Assembly: GCF_047948215.1 (NCBI RefSeq)
Contig: NC_134455.1
Location: forward strand, 161,740,575-161,804,574
Reading direction: 5' to 3'
DNA from: Lycorma delicatula
Lineage: Eukaryota > Arthropoda > Insecta > Hemiptera > Fulgoridae
Length of the DNA: 64,000 bases
Of the stretch, positions 1 to 11,720 are shown one piece after another; position 1 is the first letter of the stretch; the number at the start of each line of letters is the position of its first letter. The notes beneath the pieces are model-generated. The model had not been told where the DNA came from. It made no database searches and saw only the letters and a program-made list of their open reading frames with translations. Position numbers and translations under genes: made by a program.

Positions 1-953
1 TTAAAATATAAAATTTTCTTTAAATATATTTATTTTTATTGATAAAAATAGACCATTTAATTTTAGAGTTTCACTTTGTATATTTAATATGAAAAAATGT
101 AATTAAAATTGTTTAATATTGCTCTCATTAGTTATTCCGTTCAGACTTAATAACAAATTCCTGAAAATTTTATTCCTAGAATTCTATGAAGATACATAAA
201 AAACAAAACTATGAAAAATATGACTTTTGATGAAGTAACGTTTATGTTTGATTAATAAAATAAAACCTATGCGTTTTTCGCTGAAGTTTACAGTAAATTT
301 CTAGGAAAATTATTATTTTTTTTAACTTTTAATAAAATTCGAATAGTTCAGATCTTTATCTTTTGCACTAGCTTTAATGAGCAGAGACAATAAAGTGCGC
401 GTTATTTTTCTATAGAAAGGTAAAAATGAATCATTAAATTCGTTAGTTTCCAATATGTACTGATTGATATTGGTCATTTAATATTCAATGCATTAATAAG
501 TTAATTACTCTGTAGTTGCGAGTTCATCATCTAAATTAGAAGATTCACTATTCAAAATTAATTTTTCTGAAAATAATTAAAATTCTCTGTATACTCGTAT
601 ACTCACACTCCTTGTAGTGAATAGAGTATAAAAATGAATGTGATATTTTGGTAGATTTTTCATACTAATTTCCAGCAAATTCAGCACACTGAGAAATAAT
701 ACAGAAAGGATACTTTCTCCTTGATATATCATAAACGATATGTTTGTTATTTTTCTTTGCAAACTGACCTCTGCCATTTTCGATGAAGATTCATCATCAT
801 CATCACCATTGTAGTTCGATCGCTTACTAACAAACAACCTTTCGTTTGTAAAACCTTAACACAATATCAGACTAGGCTGAACGCCATTAAAAAAAATATT
901 AATTAAAAAAGAAGGTTTTTAAACATAAGTATAGTATTTTAAAATAAAAAGGA
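1..953. other. AT-rich stretch without a supported gene
   Basis: No recognisable gene or repeat family. A minus-strand open frame at 577-837 carries an acidic run (GDDDDESSSK) followed by a possible GTCAGT splice donor. Its codon use and hydrophobic tail look like chance AT-rich translation, so I do not call it a gene. Confidence 0.5.
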
Positions 954-1066
954 TTTTTTTTTTAACCTCCGAGACCACCGTTAGGTATTATATCAGAGGA
1001 TGAGATGAATGACAAGCAGCGTGTGAAAATGCCACCTGACCGGGATTCGAATCCGAGACCGGGTTC
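954..1066 (-). mobile_element. tRNA-derived SINE, family A, 5'-truncated copy
   Basis: On the minus strand this copy starts in the tRNA-like part at a Pol III B-box-like GATTCGAATCCC. It continues with a conserved body (GGCATTTTCACACGCTGC) and a tail (CATCTCATCCTCTGA, then CCTAACGGTGGT) ending in a run of A. The same order occurs at 32546-32684. The A-box half is missing, so this copy is 5'-truncated. Possible degenerate target-site duplication: AAAATAA-type sequence on both sides. Without an intact head it is unlikely to be transcribed. Confidence 0.8.
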
Positions 1067-2811
1067 AAAATAATAAGATGGCTTAAGAGAATGCAAAACC
1101 AACATTTTAGGTTAGATATTTAAAGAAAATAAATTCAATTTCTTTTTATGTATTTAAACAACTGACAGATGTGATATGAAAGAGTACAACATGAAAGCAA
1201 AATAAATAATCTTCTTTACGGCTTATGTTAAGAAAAGTTTGAATCAAAGAAAACAATAAATGGATGTTGCCGTATAATAAATTTATTTGTAACTAAAAAA
1301 TAGCCATGTATTGCGCAAGTAGAAGGTGAATATCGAAAAATTCTGTTAATGATTAAATTAACTTTTATTTTAAAAATAAAAAACAACGTAATAAAAATTT
1401 CCCTGAATTTTTATTAAGATGAATATATCATTAATATAATGATATATTCATTATTTATATATATTCCTTTAGATGAATATATCTAAATGAATTGAAAAAT
1501 ACAAGTTCAGCTAAAAAGGACGACTGAAAAAAGAAATGTATGTTACTTAATACTTTCAATCTTCAATTTATTATTCCCCAGTTTTTATGCACTAAATAAG
1601 CTACAATGAAATCAGAGAGTAGCGTTAATATCGGAGGTGCAGCATTTATTTTTCACAGTAAAGTACTGTGCTATAGCACGAGTACAATTATATCAGTACA
1701 TAGTAGAAACTTATTCAAGGTTTTCATTAGAGTGCATTGCTGCTGTTACATAATTTCCTTTTTTTTTTACGAACGGACTACAAAATGATCCGGTCTATAC
1801 AATAAATAGATTTCCGTTAGTTACTGAGACTTAACTTTTCTAATCACTATGAAAATCAGCTTCTTATCACATTTACAATACATTTTTTATACACAGCATT
1901 CTAAGATTTAAAGTAAAACGTGAAGAACAAAAATCACTGAAAATTATTGCAATTACATGTGTAAGAAATTGAGCAATAAATAATATCCTTATTCATCCTA
2001 AAGATATTACTTTTTAAAATTGACTTCAATGTAACTGACTACAGGGAAAGAAAAAAGTGAATGTGAAATAGTACCATAATACTATTACAGAAAATGCTAA
2101 ACGTAATATTTCATTTAAAATATTTAGTAACTATTAAAATAGTTTCTGAAATTCTATTTTACCCATTTACGCAAAATAAGCTGTTATTATCTACGTCTAG
2201 AATAACAATCTTATCATCTGTAGCCTGATGCTAAGTGGTATAAATCAAAATAATTTCTGAATACTTAAGGAAATACATTAAGCCCTGTAATTAGATAAAA
2301 TGTATATTGTAATAATGGTGTTAAATAAGTCATTAAAAATAATTTACTTTTAACTCTGACAACATAATTAATTTACTTATGTAAATAAAATACTTACGTA
2401 AAGTACGAGTATCTCTCCGTGAAATATTGCTAAATTCCTTTCTTTACAATGAGCTTCTATATTGAAGCTATAAAAAAGTTGTATGACAGAGTATCACTTG
2501 AAATAGGATCATTCAATGATAGTCCTCAACGAGTCCAAAAACAGTTAACATGAATAAATGCAAGATAAATTTTAATAACTATGAAATAATATAATATTTA
2601 ATAGTGTCTTTGAATATAGTTAAATATCTTCACACCGTTAATCAAGTCGGGAATTTAGATAGAACAAAGTAAATAAAACATTAACTTTAAATTAAACAGC
2701 AATAAATGAAAGACTAACTATAAGGAAACCATAGATAAATCATTAATTTAGGTATTATAAATTAGAATAACCAAAAATAAAACAGAAATAGTTATAAGAA
2801 GTGTTATCTCC
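1067..2811. other. AT-rich stretch without a supported gene
   Basis: No gene found. The part nearest 2812 is probably the 3' untranslated tail of the minus-strand jockey-type fragment that follows. The only structure noted is the short inverted repeat at 1420-1450. Confidence 0.5.
1420..1450. repeat. 13-bp perfect inverted repeat (hairpin)
   Basis: The arms TGAATATATCATT (1420-1432) and AATGATATATTCA (1438-1450) are perfect reverse complements around a 5-nt loop. A third partial copy of the arm lies at about 1472-1482. In DNA this AT-rich such hairpins occur by chance; no function is implied. Confidence 0.6.
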
Positions 2812-3021
2812 AGCAAACCGAATCATCATAACGGCCAATCAAACACATGGAGTCTTTTCAGCCTCCTAATGTCCTCACTGTATCAAGTAAATTCAAAGTT
2901 AGATGATTAACATGCTTTTCCAACTTGGACACATATCTCGAAACTAGGCGTTCAGCTTCTTCTCGAACGTATGGAATGCTTGTGTAATCGTGGATCTCAG
3001 TATTCCTCACGAACCATGGAA
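2812..3021 (-). pseudogene. Jockey-type LINE reverse transcriptase C-terminus (relic)
   Basis: The minus-strand translation from 3021 downward begins PWFVRNTEIHDY, followed by IPYVREEAERLV, then RYVSKLEKHVNHL and LNLLDTVRTL. This is the known C-terminal pattern of jockey-clade LINE polymerases: PWYVRN, then VREEI, then a helical segment ending in a LLD motif. One in-frame stop follows the LLD region. Only the last ~60 residues of the polymerase are present, so it encodes nothing functional. The neighbouring part of the same protein lies in opposite orientation at 3062-3136. The pair looks like one insertion rearranged at integration. Confidence 0.75.
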
Positions 3022-3061
3022 ATTGGGTGATGTTCCGTACTATTTTATTCTAGAACCGTAC

Positions 3062-3136
3062 AAAATTTATTCAACGAGATTCTTACTTTATAAGGCTTTC
3101 TTAGAGCCGGTATGGACTTACGGAAACGCTAAGTAA
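3062..3136 (+). pseudogene. Inverted fragment of jockey-type LINE reverse transcriptase
   Basis: The plus-strand frame reads IYSTRFLLYKAFLEPVWTYG, then NAK and a stop. This matches the jockey-clade block LLLYKAF..P.WTYGIQLWG that normally lies about 30 residues before the PWYVRN block. Here that downstream block lies just to the left on the opposite strand (2812-3021). The IQLW residues and the link between the two blocks are missing. The head-to-head arrangement fits an inversion during target-primed reverse transcription, not two unrelated insertions. Confidence 0.75.
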
Positions 3137-5034
3137 TTGAATTTTTTATGTTTTGTATTTCAAACGAATAGTGAAAGAAATTACCTGTTTATGCAAGTGA
3201 CTTCCATTGCACATTTCAACTGAATTTATTTACTGTTAACAATAAACTATGACATTAGAGTGAGCTCATTTTTTACGTTGCGTTTAGGATAACACGAATG
3301 AAGAATTGAAAAAATATTACCCAAATTTAGCAGAAGAAGCATTATTTTATACATAAACTCTAAATGGAATGATTATTCCAAAACATATATTATTTAAAAT
3401 ATTTTATTAGACTTATAAAACATCTACTTAAACGAAAGATAAAATTTCTTTGTGGACTACGTTAGCCTTTACCCCTTTCCAGCTGCAGAATGATAAAACC
3501 GTTGGGGTAAATCATTTAATTTCACATCCTTTCTTAGAGATGCCGTGTGATTTGTTAGTGTTCTTCCTATTATGAACTTGGACCGAGATCTGGAGACATT
3601 TGAAATAGAACGATTTAGAGGGAAAACGAGAAATGAAGAATTTACAGTTTGTAGAATTCCAGGGACCCGAGAGGTAAGTTAACGAGTGAGGGACTAGTGT
3701 ATACATATATGTAAATATATTACCGACCCTTTTTAAACTCTTATACATCACGAAGAAATCTGTAAAATTGTTTTTATAAGTACACTTTGGCAATTTTTAT
3801 ATTCAAATGATTCAGTGACTCAGGAATGGTAAGATTCTATTGACTGAAGAGTTTTTGAAGTACTTTTAGTCCATAAAAGTTCATTACTTCAAATCCTGCA
3901 CGTAGAATAATAATCGAAATCAATTTAAACGCTCATTTTTTCCTTTCTGGATGTTTATCAACTGGGAGAATTAGCATAAGTCAGAGAGTTTGCTTCAACC
4001 GCCATTAACCCAACCCTATGCAATTATTTAGAGGTTGAATTTTTTAAAATTTTGTTTACGGATTCCTAAGATTTTCAAGAAATTCCAAACAAAATTGCGG
4101 TTTCCGAGATAAGAGATTAGAGAGATAATGTGATAAGAAAATAAGTGGCGTACTTGTTCATACATACACAATAAACGAATAAAAATATTTTACTGTCCAT
4201 TTACGACGATGTTAAAGATGCATAAATTATTAGTATTTAAAATTATACATCCTTTTAGTATACATAAAATTTGGGACGATTCGACAAACCATTCTGAATA
4301 ATTAAACAGTTTTTTATAAAAATTATTATACAAAATTTAAAAATTAAGGTGTAGGTAGATTTATGGAACATGATATAATTCCTGAAAATAGGTGTATACA
4401 CTAATAATTAATTTTTCATACTGTACATAACATTATCACTTTCAAAAATTGTCTTATTTAATAAATCAATCCAATTTTCACTCTTGACATCTTTCACCAC
4501 TATTAAAAAATACTTTAATATAAAATAACTCTGTCGTAATCCAAAAATTCTTAAACACACCTGGCAAGCGCATATAAAGATTTGCGTAGGTACACATTCA
4601 CGTGCAGACATTCAGGAGTCAATATTTCCTGTGGGAGTATATTGCATGAAGTTCATACAGCACATCTACAAATATAAATACCAGTGGGAATATGCACATA
4701 TATGTGTCATCTATAAATTACTTCAGTCAGTTGAAATAATTTATGATGTTCTCTTTTACAGAAAAATGTTTTCCAAATTAGAATTTAAACAACATTATCT
4801 AAGATCACCGTTTTAGTTATACAAATGTCTTAAAATATGTTATAAATGAAAAAACAAAATTTATTTATTTGGTTTAATATTCGGTAATTCTACATTATTT
4901 AATGAGCATTGAATTTTATATAGAATATACTAATTCAATAATGTACCAGATCAGTATTTTATAGATAACAGAAATGTCTCTTTTTTAGCAGGTCATGTTG
5001 CAGGAATGCCTTGTAAAGTTAGATTGTAATAAAG
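3137..5034. other. AT-rich stretch without a supported gene
   Basis: Several short open frames (for example minus 3512-3793 and minus 4408-4611) have no recognisable motif, splice context or family resemblance. I regard them as chance frames. No repeat family identified. Confidence 0.5.
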
Positions 5035-5939
5035 TGTCCTATGTAATATAACAACTATAAATGTGTGTGGAAATTAATGGGTGTAGAAGCATCTTATGTG
5101 GCAATTGCTGATAGACTTGGAGCAATACGAAAACGTCTTTTAGAGATAGATGGTAGAGATCAGGGAAAGAGAGGTTGTTCTACCAAAAGGAATTCACGAA
5201 TGAACATAGGGTGGCAAGGCAAGAGAGTGGCATTATGCTAACGAGCATAATGTTTGTAACGGCCGATGGGTGCACATTTGCTGACTTAATTAAGTTAGTC
5301 AAGGAAGTTGTAGATAAGGGAAAAGCTGAGGTATTTTCAGTCATGAGAGGGAAAGATGATGAAGTCCAGATACGGGTGCGGGCAAAACAGGCTGAGGGTT
5401 TGAAATAATCAGCCAGAGAGTTGATGGAGGTCGCCGTCAAGAAGGTTGCCCGAAGGGCGAGGCCGGTTTACTTCCACGTAAAGGATTTCGAGCTCGATGC
5501 AACTGCTGAGGAGGTGGCTACGTCGTTGGTGGCTTATGCGGGCTGCACTTCTGTGGAGCTTAAAGTAATTTCAGTGAAGTCGACAAATGGTGGCTCTCGG
5601 AATGCCACGGTTTCGGTTGCCGGATTTATGGTTAGAAAACTTGCCACAGTGAGGAGAATCTCAGTAGGATGGATAAACTGCCGTATTATGTGCAGGGAGA
5701 AGGAGCAGCGATGCTTCATATGTGGAGAAAGCGGTCACATTGTGGCGAGGTGTGAGGGCCCGGGCCGACTCTGCTCCGATGCAGAGTCCCCGACTCTAGA
5801 AAGCAGAGGTTCCCGACTCTGCTTCCGATGTAATGGCGAGAAGCACAAAAGAGTGAGCGCTAGAAGCGTGTGGGGAATGCTGTTGGAAAGGAGATGTCTC
5901 GTGTCGGAGGTGGTGACGGAAACTGTGAGGAAAGAATAA
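5035..5939 (+). pseudogene. R1-clade LINE ORF1 (gag-like, CCHC zinc knuckle) relic
   Basis: One reading frame runs from 5175 to 5939 with a single in-frame stop at 5406-5408. A second frame covers the N-terminal part at about 5035-5170 (LGAIRKRLLEIDGRDQ), so at least one frameshift is present. Domains in order: the N-terminal part; the block TFADLIKLVKEVVDKGKAEV; a conserved stretch ending ISVGWINCRI; then a zinc knuckle CFICGESGHIVARC (C-x2-C-x4-H-x4-C). A second knuckle, CFRCNGEKHKRV, has lost its final Cys. Between the knuckles an imperfect ~54-bp duplication repeats CGACTCTGC and CCGATG. ORF1 proteins of this clade bind element RNA. GC content is clearly above the surroundings, as expected for an insertion. 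Dead: stop, frameshift and no following ORF2. Confidence 0.8.
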
Positions 5940-6475
5940 TCCGGTAATGCGCTTCTTATAAATTAATGTAAACAGGAGCAGCAGGGAAGGTCGCAAGGAA
6001 GGGTGTGTGTTGGAAGGTCGCAATACGGCGAGGCACAGGCATTATAGTGATCAGTAAAGCTGACCGTAGGACGATCGCAGACAACAAATGGACGGTGGTA
6101 GCCAATACTGCTTCCGGCAAGCCGGAAGAAGGTAGTCAATCTGAGGCTGAATAGACGTTGCCGGATGGTTGTGGGTGACCAACCGAGGGTAGGCGGCAGA
6201 GCGGCGGGGGCTCTCCTGAGTCGTTGTTCGTCATCCGTCAATGGCCTCTCGGGGACGCTGCCTGGGCTATTCCAAGGCGGTAATAAGAGCATCCGGGTGA
6301 TCGCGCAGGAATTGTGTGCATACCATACGGATTAGGTCCGGCCCCTGCGCATCTAGAGAGGGAGGTTTTAGCGGGTGAGAGCCCCGTTCTTGCCGCCTGA
6401 ACGGGCCTGGCGGCGGCTGGCAGAGTTTTTTCCTCCCCCTACGGAAAAAAAGAAGAAAAAAGTGCCCTTAAAAGT
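5940..6475 (+). mobile_element. 3' remainder of the R1-clade LINE, ending in an A-rich tail
   Basis: GC-rich sequence continues from ORF1 to about 6440 and ends in an A-rich tract (ACGGAAAAAAAGAAGAAAAA) at about 6440-6463, after which composition drops to the AT-rich background. No RT motif is visible, so nearly all of ORF2 seems deleted. A minus-strand frame of ~110 codons here is a GC-content shadow. Confidence 0.6.
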
Positions 6476-7484
6476 GATTAATTTTGAAATTAAATAATTG
6501 CAGCTATTGGTCTAGTATCCAACAGTATAAGTCACTTCAGTATCCAAGAAAGTCTCTACGAGTGTCTTTACGTGTAAGAGTTGTATTTTTTGTTTTAATA
6601 TTAATGTAATAAAAATACAACAGTACATTAATATAAAGTTCCTCCGGTGAATATTTTTGAAGTGGAGCCGCTGATGTGGAGCGTTATAAAATTTTACCCA
6701 TTGAAAGTTAAATGTATCAAAATTTTAAATGTAAGAAGTACCTCCCTTCTTTTTAGTCGCGATGAAAATACTTTTGAAATAAAACAGTATAAAGAATTTT
6801 TGTACTACAAAGTTATGCAATAATTATTATACTGTTTCATTGATAGAATGGTATTTAATACTATATTTTAATCTTTTCTATTTATCATGTTGAGAAGCAT
6901 ACAATAGGTGATTTATCTTAAGTTTTGCTGGTGACCGCAAGCTGAACTATGATTTTATTAGTACACGACCTATGAATTTTTACTTAAGTTTTATTAGTAA
7001 CCTTAATTTGAATTATGATTTAAACATATCAGTGTAACAAAAATACTCCCAAATAGCGTAGCAATCATTAGTTAGATTTAACAAAATAAAATTAACACAA
7101 CAGAATTCTTTACACTATGTTAGGAAGTTTAAAAGTACTAATAGGTAAAAATAGCGACGATGGTTTAATTTTACTACTCACTCACTTGATGTTATTCTAT
7201 GTAACGGTATTTCATTATTGAAATTCATTTTAAGAAAAATTAGAATAGTATTACAGTCAGTAAGAATTAGTAATTCCGAAGAAATAGTCACTTATTTTGA
7301 GTATTTTTTAACCTAGCTTGACTTTAAACTCGAATATTACTAGAATGATATCCTTAGACATATTCATGGCCAAGAGTTGAAATAATTTAAACACAATCAT
7401 TTATTTATAAACAGATTTTTAATATCTCTAAAGAAAAATATTACATATAGTTGCAGTCCAGTTTGTGAGTATATTTACGTATTT
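6476..7484. other. AT-rich spacer between two LINE relics
   Basis: No gene or repeat recognised. Confidence 0.5.
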
Positions 7485-7679
7485 TTTCTTTTACATTGAG
7501 GTGGAGAAATCCACTTACAGACACTCATAACAAGCGTGTCGGGCTTGCAACAGCTTCTGTTAGGTGTTACATAGAGCGTATGTATGCCTGTGCATACCGT
7601 TTAAACCTCCACCCCCTTATCAACCTACCCGGCACAGCCGTAAGGCATTACTTCTAGAAGGAGCGGCTTAATCTTCTGT

Positions 7680-8206
7680 TACTGTAGCTAGATTGGGATG
7701 CAAATCTCAGGACCGACAGTAGAAGGAGTTCTACCGACATCCTCGCACCAGGATGTAGGTAATACGTAACTCTGGGGGCACGTGCCCTTCAAAATTAACT
7801 CGCGATCGCTCCAAATCCCGAGGTACTTGATAACCATCTGGAACTTGACTCGACGACCTGATAGCAGCACAGCAATATTTACATTTTTTTCCTTACCAGA
7901 GATGACAAACACCTCGGTTTTATTCGGCACCAATTGTAGGCTTGCCTCTCCATTCAACGATGTACCGCACGATAAGAGGTCTGGATAAGGTCAAGCAGTT
8001 CTTAAAGGCTCTCTGAGGCTACGTCTAAACCTCATCTGTGCTGAAGTTCAGGAGAATAAGTCCCGAGATGAGGACCACTCGCGCATCCAGCTCCTGCACA
8101 TATTGATTCCTCATATCCGGAACAGTCGATAGTGGTCGAGGTTAATCTGTAGTGTCTTTATGAACGGCCAGGTGTTTTGCCGCTTCTTTTCACGATTAAC
8201 TCTGCT
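7680..8206 (-). pseudogene. LINE ORF2 remnant: endonuclease start joined to RT C-terminal part
   Basis: After the ORF1 stop the minus strand reads TLQINLDHYR, a typical ORF2 opening in R1-type elements, where the apurinic-like endonuclease starts with a QINL-type strand. About 100 bp later the sequence already matches the post-catalytic RT region: LQLVPNKTEVFVIS, then VKFQMVIKYLGIWSDREL (the KTE and KYLG blocks). Several hundred codons, including the RT catalytic YADD region, are therefore missing. This explains the short element and makes it non-functional. Confidence 0.7.
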
Positions 8207-9840
8207 CTACTCAACCACCTTCCACGAAAATTCGAGAATGTAAGCTCCCAGCGCGTTGGCCCACGAGATTACAGGAAACCCTGTGCGCCGTCTCGCAGCA
8301 GTTGAGTATAAGTCAGCGCGGTCAGTTCCCATACAGGAACGCGCTGTGTAACCAGGTTGGAAATCCCGGTAGCATCTGGGCGCAAGATCGGATACTACAA
8401 CCCTGCAATTGACCATTCCACTCTTGACCCTTCCTATCTGCGCCAGTATAGAAGCCAATGTGGACGCCAGTCTGACTATGGCCGTCCTCTCATTACCGTA
8501 AGCCGTTTTGAGAGTCACTAGTTGAAAGCCCTCCGTGTTTTCTCCCAGTGCTATTTCTAAACCTTCCTTAATAACCTCCTTGGTCATATACATCTAGAGG
8601 TCGCTAATTCTTAAGGCTGATCTGATCTGATCACTAGATTTTAAGACTAAAAAACTGTAGGATCTTTCAGTCTCGCCGCAATGGCCTTCCAAAACTACCC
8701 TGCTCGTTCTTGCCTTCGCGGATCACGATTTCCAAGTTATCACCAGTAGCCTTTCGAATGGACAGGATCTCTTTCGTGGTTTCGGCCCCGGCCACACCAG
8801 ACTTGATTGGTAGGTCGGGGTAAGTGGTCTTACCCTCTATCAGCAGCGTCTCTGATTTAGGCCCCTCAGTACCCATGGTAGCAGCGCGCCTGGCAGGAAG
8901 AAATCCTTCGCCCAAGAGTATACCAAGAAGCAGCTTCTTGTCGTTCTTCCGTCCTTCGCATTCCAGTACCTTGCGCACAGAAGGAGCGGGAAGAGGACCG
9001 TATATTTCCATAAAAACCTTGCCCATTATGCCCTTATTGTCTGCCGTATTTCCAGAGAAGGCCCCGACCAAATCCTGTTCCAATGTTGCACTCTCTCCGG
9101 AGTCATGCCGTCTCCGTAAGACATGAATCTTACTGACGGCGCTTACTTCTTTCAGCGTGTCTTCGTCAATTAGGTCGGCTCTAAGGGCAGTTGATATAAT
9201 GTTACCCTTTTTCATTTAAGCACCACTCAACAGTAAAGCCACCTGGTGATTCCGACTCGCCAGAGTCTCCAGTAGTTACCCATCAGTCAGTTTGTTGAGC
9301 TCTACGACAGCAACCGTATCTGGTTTCCACCGTTTTTTATCGACGTTGCCAAAAACGGTGTGTATGAATGCAATCTTAGGCCATTCCTGGAGGATCAGTT
9401 CAGTGATTTTCTCCTTTTATAATGTGTTAGCTAGCCGTCTCTCGATTGGGCAGCCAGATATCAAGCCAGGATCCGTTTGCTACCCGACATCAATCTTGGC
9501 GACACTGCCCGATTCTTTTAGAATCATTACTTCCAAATATTCGCTAATTTCTTGGTTACAGTGGACATCTCGGTCTCGGCGTGCTTTATTTCTCGATTGG
9601 GTGTTTATCTACGTGACTTTGTAAGCTGCTCGCAACCTCTTCAAGTATGGTAACCAGGGTCACCAGCTCGCTGCTCACCGGTTCGTCGTCGTCACACCTT
9701 CTCTTGCTACGTCTTTCTCCAGGAAGCACCACGTTGGATGCAGGGACATGTCCTCCGATCGGGACGATGACCACAAGATTGGTGAGACTGCCCGGGGGGA
9801 AGTCAAGGGTGTCCTTTTGCCCTCTGACCAAAGCGGGACG
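8207..9840 (-). pseudogene. R1-clade LINE ORF1 relic, minus strand
   Basis: Open blocks follow one another on the minus strand: 9831-9586 (MVRGQKDTLDFPPGS start), a bridging part with ITELILQEWPKIAFIHTVFG, 9215-8667, and 8593-8207. The last block has TAYGNERTAIVRL, IGRVKSGMVNCRV and the knuckle remnant RCYRDFQPGYTARSCMG. A zinc knuckle expects C-x2-C-x4-H-x4-C; here the second Cys is Asp and the His is Tyr, so metal binding is lost. The same motif order occurs in the separate relic at 5035-5939, but the two are clearly different elements. At least three stops or frameshifts break the frame. Confidence 0.75.
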
Positions 9841-10110
9841 ATTAAAAATTGAACTAACCTATATATTGGTCAGTAAACAAATATTTCACAAGACGATAGA
9901 CAGTATTCGATTGGAGATTCCGACTTTCGGCGGTTGGGAATCTCCGACCAAAAGTGAGTTGGCATATGAGTCCCAGGATGGGAAAACATCCAGCTAAAAC
10001 TAACCTTAAATTGAGGCCAGTACTAACCCTAAAAATTGCGGATAAAAGATGTCCAGTACCCGTCATACGGGATAAGTACTAACCTCTAAACAGACCGACC
10101 GTAATGGAAA
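9841..10110 (-). mobile_element. Probable 5' UTR of the minus-strand LINE with recurrent GGTTAG
   Basis: This lies immediately upstream of ORF1 on the minus strand. GGTTAG occurs four times (plus-strand CTAACC at about 9856, 10002, 10024 and 10080), twice within a GGTTAGTAC context. Interpretation as 5' UTR is by position only. Confidence 0.4.
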
Positions 10111-10506
10111 CAACAGTACAGTGTTCAAGTAAAATTAATCTTTAAGAACCTCACCTCAAAAAAAGTTAGATGACTAAACAACAAATATTTCACACATACA
10201 ACACACTCTAGAAAAAAACGAATACAATTCAAATTAAGAGAATTTATTTCGTTTTGCAAAAGTGTGTATGTTAATAATGCGTTTCATACGGTTGGTAGTC
10301 TGAAGAATAAAATTAAAGATAATACTAAAAACATAAGTCATACCTTTTTTTATAAATAATATAAATACTCGTATATATGTATATATGTTGAGTGAAAAAA
10401 ATTGGAACTGCGAAAAGAGAGAAAAAAGAATTTTAATTATTACTCTATGAACAAATAACATATAATAATTTTTTAAGATGAATTTCATAAAAGAGGAATA
10501 ACATTT

Positions 10507-10719
10507 TTAATTACATAAATTTCTAGAAAATTCAAAATAATTGAAAGGTCTGTGTTCTGGAAGTGTACGTTGGATAGGCCTACGTAAGAATACATAAGCA
10601 TTTGTTTGTTTCGTAGTACCTTCTTTCGCTTGAATGAGTTCGTTTATCACTAATAAAATTGGAAATGTTGAAACCATTTCAGCGTTCAGAATAGCGCGAC
10701 AGCTAATAATTGGTAACAA
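10507..10719 (-). other. Open frame with an acceptor-like start, unassigned
   Basis: On the minus strand a pyrimidine-rich tract (ACTCTCTCTTGTTACC) ends in TTAG at about 10707, directly before an open frame reading AILNAEMVSTFPILLVINEL and onward to a stop at 10507. Amino-acid composition is more protein-like than the usual AT-rich frames here. No family recognised and no strong donor (the best are GTACTA and GTAGGC). It may be a terminal exon, a transposon scrap or chance. Confidence 0.2.
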
Positions 10720-11479
10720 GAGAGAGTAGTCTTATTACAAAACGAGAAAATGTGATGAAGTTGGATTCCATTTCTAATCTTGCTGATTGCCAAGTTACAT
10801 AAGATTCTATCTCGTTCCTTGATGCTAATTTTGATATTTGTAACCTTAAGGTAAATATCTGCTGTACTTTCTTATATTATATTTACTTCAACGTTAAATA
10901 TAGAAATTTCATTTCCTCCTCCTTTATTTTTCTAATCCAGAACTCAGTTACTTTTTATTCTTTCCTCTGGGAATTTTATCCACTCCTCTTTAATTTCACG
11001 CTCTTCCTTCTTCTCTTCCAACAACATTGTATAAACTGTTGTTACCTTTTTCTTAATTAAGTGTAGTAATTAAATACACTGGAACTAAAACAATGTAACG
11101 TGACTCCTTCACACCTGACAAAGCTTTCTTAGAGCAAGATTCTTTGTAAGAAAACCTTTAATTTTTTTATAGTAACTTATTCGTAGATAATCAGATTAGT
11201 TATAACCGCCACTAACTTATGAGTATTTGATAATGCAGTTACTATGTAACTGATATTTACAGACTGTATATTTACTTGTAAATATGATACGTACTAACAT
11301 TATGATTGCGTTTATTATATACACAAAATTTAACCAGTTTAACATTGTGATATTCACATAAGAAGTTGATTGTAATGCTAATAATGTTTTTTTGGAAGAA
11401 ATCAAATGTTATATTTGTATCATATCTTTTCTTCAAGCAATCAGATTTCTGTAAACATATAAATATATTCTATAAATAT

Positions 11480-11720
11480 ATTTATGCGATATTTTTGCCT
11501 TCTATCTCAATTTTGGGTATTATTCCAAGATATGTAAATGTTTGGTCGATCAATAATGTCATCTGTCGACAGTACTTCTAATTTTCTTTGCTTGTTCTTT
11601 AGTAATAGCTTTATTGTAATGCTGACGTCGTTCGTTTTTCCGAACTTATGTCATTTACACGTCCGAATCACTTTAACACTTTTCCTACCAAGAAGCTTGC
11701 TGCCATATCCTGTACATTAA
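11480..11720 (-). mobile_element. Faint LINE RT remnant (FTYLG block)
   Basis: The minus strand at about 11560-11480 reads LIDQTFTYLGIIPKIEIEG, resembling the post-catalytic FTYLG block of many LINE RTs. Upstream codons are shifted and broken. The match is short, so this is tentative. Confidence 0.3.

Larger units (their letters stand above)
7485..10110 (-). mobile_element. R1-clade LINE, internally deleted, minus strand
   Basis: This is a contiguous minus-strand element with GC content above the surroundings. In its own 5'-to-3' order it has a probable 5' UTR (about 10110-9840), ORF1 (9840-8207), the first residues of ORF2 with an endonuclease-type start (about 8150), an abrupt jump to the C-terminal RT region (about 7957-7690) and a 3' UTR. 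The 3' UTR ends near an A-rich tract at about 7485-7495. Full R1-clade elements are about 5-6 kb; this one keeps about 2.6 kb, chiefly through an internal ORF2 deletion. Many stops and frameshifts; inactive. No target-site duplication was identified, so the ends are approximate. Confidence 0.75.

Noticed and set aside
577..837. Minus-strand ORF with acidic run as a gene
   Set aside because: Hydrophobic AT-rich remainder, no family resemblance, weak splice signals.
5963..6292. 109-codon minus-strand frame
   Set aside because: Shadow frame in the GC-rich LINE relic on the plus strand; no motif.
8824..9997. Plus-strand frames over the minus-strand LINE (8824-9126, 9292-9624, 9647-9997)
   Set aside because: The opposite strand carries the recognisable ORF1 blocks; these are antisense shadows.
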